Shown here: in pieces, positions 57,506-64,000 of the stretch
Layout of the letters: each line of letters starts with the position of its first letter
Position numbering within the stretch: position 1 is the first letter of the stretch
NCBI GenBank assembly: GCA_029961685.1
Contig: JARWKL010000011.1
Location: 3,598,501-3,662,500, forward strand
DNA: 64,000 nucleotides
Direction of reading: 5' to 3'
Origin: Aristolochia californica
Taxonomy: Eukaryota > Streptophyta > Magnoliopsida > Piperales > Aristolochiaceae
The notes under the pieces: generated by a model
What the model was told of the DNA's origin: nothing
Seen by the model: the letters and a program-made list of their open reading frames with translations, nothing else
The model's database searches: none
Position numbers and translations under genes: made by a program

Positions 57506-57547
57506 TGGTATCAGAGCTGGGCACACCACGTCCGACGTTCGAATCCC
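57506..57547 (+). repeat. PBS-like 12-mer followed by a tRNA B-box-like motif
   Basis: TGGTATCAGAGC at 57506-57517 and GTTCGAATCC at 57538-57547, then a GGCGG/GGGCGGGGTGGG block. The same set is in D2 at 62984-62995 and 63015-63024. It could be a retroelement start or a tRNA-derived SINE piece; no LTR end (..CA) lies directly before it. Confidence 0.45.
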
Positions 57548-57871
57548 GTGAGAGGCGGTCAAGAATGGGCGGGGTGGGTGTCAGAGTTGTTCCGTCCACT
57601 CTTGTAGGCGGTAGCTTTCCGCACCTAACAGATCGGTCTTTTGGGTGTTTTGGCTAGCCGCTGTCAATAACTACCACCATGATTGTCTAGTAAACTTATA
57701 TTATGGGGTCTTACTTAAAAATACAACATCTAAGAGGTCATAGTTACAAATACAACGTATGGAAAAGTCATATTAGGAAGATAGCTTTCAAAAAATTGTT
57801 CATAAGGTCTATATATAGTAGTAATTAAATAAATATTCTTGCTTCAAACCACTTTAAGAATTTTTTAAAAT

Positions 57872-58179
57872 GAAAATATCTCCTACAATCATACAATAAG
57901 AAAACTTTTGCTGGATACAGACACTACGACATGCTTTTTCCTAAACTGCAATGTCCAGTGGGTGCTATCTACGACTATAAGAAAGGTTAAAGGCCAATAA
58001 ATGCAAACGGTGAATTTTAAAAATAGAAAATATCTCCTGCAATTATACAATAAGAAAACTTTTGCTGGATACTGACACTATGACACGGTTTTTCCTAAAC
58101 TGCAATGTCCAATGGGTGCCATCTACCAATATAAGAAGGGTTGAATGCCAGTAAGTGCAAACAAAGCATTTTGCCTACA
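57872..58179 (+). repeat. 154-bp tandem duplication inside D1
   Basis: Units begin GAAAATATCTCCT at 57872 and 58026. The same doubling is in D2 (63350 and 63504), so it predates the D1/D2 duplication. Confidence 0.88.
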
Positions 58180-58340
58180 GGAAGAGCAAGGTAAGCTCTA
58201 TTTTTCTTTCACTTTTGTTTTATTTTTCGTCATTATATTGAAAATCTTTCAATTTAACTAAAAGTTTTTGGTGTCTGTGTTTTGTTTTTTGGGATTTAAG
58301 TAAACTTTTTCCTCGCTCTTGTCCCAATTTTTTTTGAAAA

Positions 58341-59420
58341 GGGTAGAAAGTGAGTTTCCTGACATTCCAATAGGAAATATGGAAAGCATTGGACTAGTGG
58401 GAAAGGTAAATCAAGAAGATACAAACAGAAGAAAACTTGTCACAATTTTTTTTTATAAAAATTATTATTTAAAAGTTTATCAAAAGAAATTATTTTTTCA
58501 TCATTTTGTTTTCTTACGGTAGCATAAACTATCTTTAAGTTTCTTTATATTCTTATTTTCGTTTCAACTTCTCAGAATTCGACAATATGAAGCTATTTGG
58601 TGACAATCTAGCATGTTGTCTTCTCAACATAGCATATAAAAGCAAGTGTCCTGATGGAATGCTTATCGATTTTGAGACTCAAGGTCAGGTGTTCAATCCC
58701 ATTTCAGTTTGTGGAAGAGTAACTAAAGAAATCAAGGTACAATAACTCTTTTCATGACATTCATTTGGGGCTTGATATTTGTAGTGGTTATTTTATATAG
58801 ACTTGCAAGCATGAGAGGGTAATCGATCTAATATTTGGAGACCATGATTATAATCCTAACCATGCTTATATATAGGTGCCTTCCACATAGTTTACTGCCT
58901 TCTTCTCAACTGAATCTATGGTTTCACAATGGAAGAAGTGAAGAATGGTAGTGACTTCTATACCAGCCCCTGAATAGAGGACCACGAAAGTGATGAACGG
59001 AGTGGTATACAAATTGAAATGGTGCTCAAAGGGTGGTTTTTGTATGTCCTTCTTAAGCTGTAAATTACAATATCTTTTTATGATTCCTTTCTACGGAATG
59101 ATGATGTTTTCAATTCTACCAAGTTTCGTATTGTTCCACAAGATGAGATGTATAAATCAAAGCAACATGTAAGGAGGTTTTTTTTTTATTAATTGTGTAT
59201 AAACGCTATAATTGTGTTGTGTGCCAAAATATGTGACAAAAACCATTTATCCTTCAAGTGACATAAAGCATGATCTAAGGAGGAAGATTCATCAAATGAA
59301 AGTAAGGACCACGAGCTTGAAGGATAAGCGAGACATTAATGAAGAACTTACAAGAAGAGGAGCTGAAGAATTGAAGACTGTAGTTTAGGTTATTTATCTG
59401 GAACTCAAGAACTCTAATCA
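58341..59420 (+). pseudogene. Exon-like fragments of an unrecognised gene
   Basis: 58341-58405 reads RVESEFPDIPIGNMESIGLVGK before donor AAG|GTAAAT and is conserved in D2. 58576-58736 (acceptor TTCTCAG, donor AAG|GTACAA) reads FDNMKLFGDNLACCLLNIAY.., with VFNPISVCGRVTKEIK at the end. About 58,950-59,060 and 59,230-59,385 read IEDHESDE and DLRRKIHQMKVRTTSLKDK with stops between. The frames of the first two do not join in phase. Protein-like composition and splice borders suggest a decayed host gene, partly repeated at 60,905-61,500. Not identified. Confidence 0.4.
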
Positions 59421-59439
59421 CAGAAGTAGAAAACCATCC

Positions 59440-60904
59440 AACTTTCAAATCTTAGGTAAATATTGAATTAGAGCATGAGGACATCAATATTTTTAACCAT
59501 GTTAAAAATGATTGTACAAATAGTTTAGAAAAGTTCTAAAACTTTGACAAAGCTTTTCATCCAAGTTTAAATGTTGTAAATTTTTTTAGCAACTTTGATC
59601 AATCATGTGTGAAACTCTAACTGATCAACCCTTTGATCAATCATATATTATAGTGTTTTATCGATCAGACATAATCCTACAAGTTGATTTAAGACGTCTA
59701 ATTGATCTCTGATCAATCATAGGCTTGGCAAAAGTCCAAAATTGAAGCCACTAGAAGGGTCAGAACGATCCTACACTTTATGTTTGACGGCGAGGAGTGA
59801 GTTTATATTTTTGTGACTATCTCTCTCAAGAAAAGGGTATGTTTATATTTTTATTTTTGTATTTTGATTTCATTTATAAAGGCTTTTCTAGAACTTTGAA
59901 TGTAGAAGAGTTGGATTTCAGAATATTGATCTAAAGAAGGAAATGCCCACTAGAACTGGAATATAGTTGTTATAAAGAAATCTCTTAGAGAAAGATTTCG
60001 GGTGTCTAATAAGTGATTGCACCAATTTGGATGAAGAATTAGTAATTTTTTAAGAGATCTATGGAGGTAATTAAAACTAAGGGGACACCACTTAAAGTTT
60101 TAATAAGCACTGAATTCACCCCCTTGGGACCCCACCTACACCAATAGATAGAGGTTGCCACCTCCTCCCTTAGCCAAAGCAACAAACCACATTGGTAGGT
60201 GGAGGTCCTCCTTTGCCTTCTCTCACTCCCATTCTCTTGTATCATTGATGTAATAGAAGAGGATACTTTTCCTTGATAAAAGATTAAGTAAATGAATGCC
60301 TTTCCACCACCCTTTTCTGTTGGGCAAGGATGGGCAGTGCCATCCCTCTAAATTGAAGAAGTGGGTAGGAGGTCCGGTACCCCTTAATTTTTATTGATGC
60401 AAAAAGAGGTGTGGGAGTAACAGGTCCCCCTTCTTGCACAGGAGGTGCTGTCCTACCCCTCTTGGTCCCTACTTGAAATGGGAAAATATGTTTCAGTGGG
60501 GTGTGAAGGGACAGCCAAGGGAGTAGAAGGTAGAAGTCCTTTCTTGTGCATGGGAGACGCTGGCTGATTGGGAAAGCAAGGAGAGAGAAAGTGCACCTCA
60601 AGGATAGGAAGTGGCCCTACTCCCCACCAACTATATATTTTAAAATTTTTTGTTTAAGATAAATTAAATAAAAATTTTTAAGTTAACATTATTATAGTAA
60701 GTTTAGATCTATTTTTAAAGTTAAATATGAATTAAATTATCTTACTTAAAATGAGAAATGTAAGAGGTCATAATTACAAACAAAACACGTAGGAAAGAGC
60801 TGCCTTTAAAAAATTCTTTCATGTAGTAGCTATTAAGCATATGGTTTCGGCATAGAACTGCCTAGAGAAATTTAAGAGTGGAAAATCTCTTAGGCTTGCC
60901 TTTT
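59440..60904. other. Intergenic, with a GC-richer 0.55-kb block (60,040-60,600)
   Basis: The block has several G/C runs and minus-strand open frames (60039-60245; 60284-60601) without motifs. TTGATCAAT-type short repeats occur at about 59,595-59,720. No gene supported. Confidence 0.35.
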
Positions 60905-61500
60905 GATTTTGAGAGTCAAGCTCAGGTGTTCAATCCCATTTCTGCTAGAGGAATAATACATAAAGAAACATATTTGTATATCAAGGTACAAAAACTCTTC
61001 TCATGGCATTCATTTGGGGTTTGATATTTAAAGGGATTATTTCTTATATTAATATAAATGAGGTGATAAAATCATTTTTTAAAATATAGACATGCATGCA
61101 TGAGAGGGTAATCCATATAAGACTTGTAGACGATTATCGAGTCATAATTTTCCTTTAATTTTTTGTTTTAATGTTGGATTTGAAAATACTATATCAAGAT
61201 GCTTATACTTTGAAATAAGATATCTAAGAAGTCACATTTGGAGAGAAAAAGTTAAAAATTAACCTTAAAAATCTTTCTAAAAATGTTGTTTTTATTCTTT
61301 TTAAATACCTTCTAACCTTGATATGCCAAACAAAGCTTAACATCAATTATCAGCTCTCTCTGCACTTGACTTAGTTGAAAAGTTATTATTATCTACAGGT
61401 CTTCAAAGATTTTTACTACCCATTAATAGAGGACAGTGACAGTGACAAAAAAATTGTTTGCAGGTTAAAAAGGTGCTCAATATAGAGGTTAATCTTTTTT
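60905..61500 (+). pseudogene. Diverged partial repeat of the 58.6-59.1 kb exon-like fragments
   Basis: TCAGGTGTTCAATCCCATTT (60,921) repeats 58,686. 61,401-61,490 reads VFKDFYYPLIEDSDSDKKI, a better-kept version of the IEDHESDE segment at 58,975. It indicates a third unit in the series. Not identified. Confidence 0.4.
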
Positions 61501-62256
61501 ATGCTGCAAATTACAATACCCTTTGTAGTTGTTTAGTTACTACAACATGATTACATTTTCATGGCCATGAAATTTTTACAAAACATGTTTTATGAATCCT
61601 TCCAAGTAGACAGATAATTACCATCCTAAATAAGAGACATTTTAAAGAGACCTTACAAATGCCATAATTTGAACTGTGCCAAAATCTATTAATTACATGA
61701 GATTGCTACTGCCATTGTATGGACGCCTAGAGAAGAGGTTGTTAAGTTGTGGAGTCTAATTAACACCTTACGCAGAGTCGACATGAAGATTACGATTTCC
61801 CTAGTTTTCCCTTTATATTTGGGGGCGCCCTTTTTAGGTCAATCATCGAAGATCATCAGTTGCTGTAGAGAGAGATTAGGGAAAAACATTTGAATGTATG
61901 TAATTTCTCTTGTAAACTATTTTATCATCATAGTGATATTTTGCAATGGCGAAAGACAAGATGTAGTTTCAACTCGAGGCAAACCAATATAAATCTTGTG
62001 TTTTTCGTGATTCATAGTTTTTTCTTCTGCGATTATTATTGCTATAGTTAGTACTGAATTAGGACGTCTAATTCATAATAGAAGTGCTTGTTACCAAAGA
62101 TCAATTAGTCTGTTCTAAATATAAAACCTTTCTAAAGATAAAAGTTAATTGAAAATAAAACTTCTAATATGGGAAAGGGGCCACAACTGCAACTCAAGAT
62201 GGTTCTTTGAACCTTTTGCAAAATTTGTTTGCCGAGCATTCAACTGGAGTTCTTCA
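61501..62256. other. Intergenic; possible retroelement LTR trace
   Basis: 61,860-62,030 (TCTCTTGTAAACTATTTTATC and TATAAATCTTGTGTTTTTCG) has the look of a plant LTR U5 region but lacks defined ends or a partner. Nothing else seen. Confidence 0.25.
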
Positions 62257-64000
62257 AGGGTTTCAGTTTGTTATATTCTCATACCTCGACACTATTAAAA
62301 GAGATACATGTCATAGTTAGAGTTACATGGTCTGGTAATCAAGTCTAAGCCTTGGATATTTTTGGATGTACAAATTTGAATAGTGCTTGATATAAATCCA
62401 TTTTAAGCATAGGTCGAGGATTTTGGAAGTAAAAATTTACCATTTTACCCTTGGCTTTTGAAATTCAACAACCAAATGAAATAGTTGGTGAAAACATTTC
62501 AATTTAACCATTGGATATTATCTATAAAAAAATAAAATTATGACGTCTAGAAGAAGTCATCACAATCAACACTTGAATGCCAATGAATTAAAAAATAGAT
62601 AATTTCAAATTATGATCACCTAGAAATGGTATTTTTCACATAGCCTATTCCAAATATGGCCCATAAAATTGGTTACCATTAAACTAGTAAATTTAATAAA
62701 AACTTGAATCAAATATTTTATTTGAGAAGTGAAAAGGGGGTCAACTATACCACTCATTTTATTGGAATGGTGGTTCTCACTGATAAAGGGCGGCTTTCTA
62801 CCTCTATTTTCTTCTAAGTGAAGAGTGACCCTTCCAAATTGAAAACAAAAAGTTTTTTAGTAAAGCTATCTACCACTGTGGTTGTATAGTATATTTAAAG
62901 TATATTGTCTTACTTAAAAAAATCAAATTAAAATTATAACTATCAGAGTGGTCTGATGAGTTGTATTGGCTAAGTGTTTGTCATGGTATCAGAGCTGGGC
63001 ATGCCACATCCCGCGTTCGAATACCGTGAGAGGCGGTCAGGAATGGGCGGGGTGGGTGTCAGACTGGTTCCGTCCACTCTTGTAGGCAGTAGCTTTCCAC
63101 ACCTTGCAGATCGGTCTTTTGAGTCTATTGGCTAGCCACTGTGAATAACTACCACCATGATTGTCCAATAAACTTATATTGTGGGGTTTTACTTAAAAAT
63201 ACAACATCTAAGAGGTCATAGTTACAAATACAACGTATGGAAAAGTCACATTAGGAAGATAGTTTTGAAAAAATTGTTCTTAAGGTCTGTATATAGTAGT
63301 AATTAAATAAATATTCTCGCTTCAAACCACTTAAAGAATTTTTAAAATTGAAAATATCTCCTACAATCATACAATAAGAAAACTTTTGCTGGATACAAAC
63401 ACTATGACATGCTTTTTCCTAAACTGAAGTGTCCAGTGGGTGCAATCTACGACTATAAGAAGGGTTGAATGCCAATAAATGCAAACAAATGATTTTTAAA
63501 ATAGAAAATATCTCCTGTAATTATACCATAAGAAAAATTTTGCTGGATATTGACACTATGACACTGTTTTCCTAAACTGCAATGTCCAATGGGTGACATC
63601 TACCAATATAAGAAGGGTTGAATGCCAGTAAGTGCAAACAAAGCATTTTGTCTCCAGGAAGAGCAAGGTAAGCTCTATTTTTCTTTCACTTTTGTTCTAT
63701 TTTTCGTCATTATATTGAATATCTTTAAATTAAGCTAAAATTTTTTGGTGTTTGTGTTTTGTTTTTTGGGATTTAAGTAAACTTTTTCCTCGCTTTTGTC
63801 CCAATTTTTTTTTAAAAGGGTAGAAAGTGAGTTTCCTAACATTCCAATAGGAAATATGGAAAGCATTGGACTAGTGGGAAAGGTAAATCAAGAAGATACA
63901 AACAGAAGAAAAATTGTCACAATTTTTTTTATAAAAATTATTATTTAAAAGTTTATCAAAAGAAATTATTTTTTCATCATTTTGTTTTCTTACGGTAGCA
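62257..64000 (+). repeat. Direct repeat D2, cut by window end
   Basis: Partner of D1. It carries the same PBS/B-box-like set (62984-63024), the 154-bp doubling (63350, 63504) and the exon-like RVESEF.. segment (about 63,820-63,881; one substitution changes Asp to Asn: FPNIPIG). Confidence 0.85.

Larger units (their letters stand above)
56779..58524 (+). repeat. Direct repeat D1 (first of two, about 5.48 kb apart)
   Basis: From TTTTCAGCTTGATATATTC to TTTTCTTACGGTAGCA it matches 62257-64000, with scattered substitutions and small indels. D2 is cut by the window end, so the true length is at least 1.74 kb. It may be an LTR pair or a tandem segmental duplication; no retroelement genes lie between them, which favours the latter. 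Confidence 0.85.

Noticed and set aside
57506..57547. A complete tRNA gene
   Set aside because: A B-box-like motif is present but no cloverleaf with an acceptor stem could be drawn from the surrounding bases.
60039..60601. Minus-strand frames in the GC-richer block at 60 kb
   Set aside because: Short, motif-free, and not flanked by plausible splice sites; a vague resemblance in composition to 12,234-12,596 was not strong enough to call a shared repeat.

Overview
This is a window of nuclear DNA from a flowering plant, most likely a eudicot. The evidence is plant-type Ty1/copia retrotransposons with a PBS matching initiator tRNA-Met, RICESLEEPER-like hAT elements, AT-rich introns with GT..AG borders, a telo-box in a first intron, and a spliced nuclear gene for a chloroplast Ycf20-like protein. 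I could not place it to species. It divides into a repeat array (1 to about 47,910) and a lower-repeat arm holding host genes (about 47,910 to 64,000).

The array has two tiers. The basic module, clearest at 39,093-46,496 (about 7.4 kb), reads left to right: a small secreted-peptide-like gene on the minus strand (SSP), a spacer of about 3 kb, a decayed copia gag on the plus strand, a decayed copia pol on the minus strand (Copia-2), and an LTR-like piece on the plus strand. Six SSP copies are visible (2205, 5076, 24447, 27320, 39093, 46497). Above this, about 13.7 kb (1 to about 13,690) is repeated at about 22,244 to 35,960, displaced by about 22.24 kb and only a few percent diverged by eye. 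The repeated block carries the gag/5' LTR end of Copia-1, a deleted module (SSP1), and module 2, whose SSP2 promoter side received a 5.6-kb hAT element.

Nested insertions give an order of events. Copia-1 (18,303-23,621, minus strand, 5-bp TSD CACAT) sits inside the Copia-2 LTR-like sequence. Its two LTRs differ at 11 positions, all transitions, while the duplicated 5' LTRs of copies A and B differ at only about 3. The hAT copies share one nonsense codon but carry different later lesions. So the order is module amplification, then hAT and Copia-1 insertion, then the 22-kb duplication, then separate decay. No transposable-element gene in the window looks intact.

The right arm holds an unidentified multi-exon locus (48.3-50.15 kb) whose first spliced reading frame ends in an ATGA overlap with the start of a second one. 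A deleted copia remnant follows (51.15-52.84 kb), then an apparently intact two-coding-exon Ycf20-like gene (54,734-55,876). The end of the window is a 5.48-kb-spaced direct repeat (56,779 and 62,257) with a 154-bp internal duplication and unrecognised, broken exon-like segments.

All calls come from reading the sequence. Family names rest on recognised motifs, and no database search was possible.
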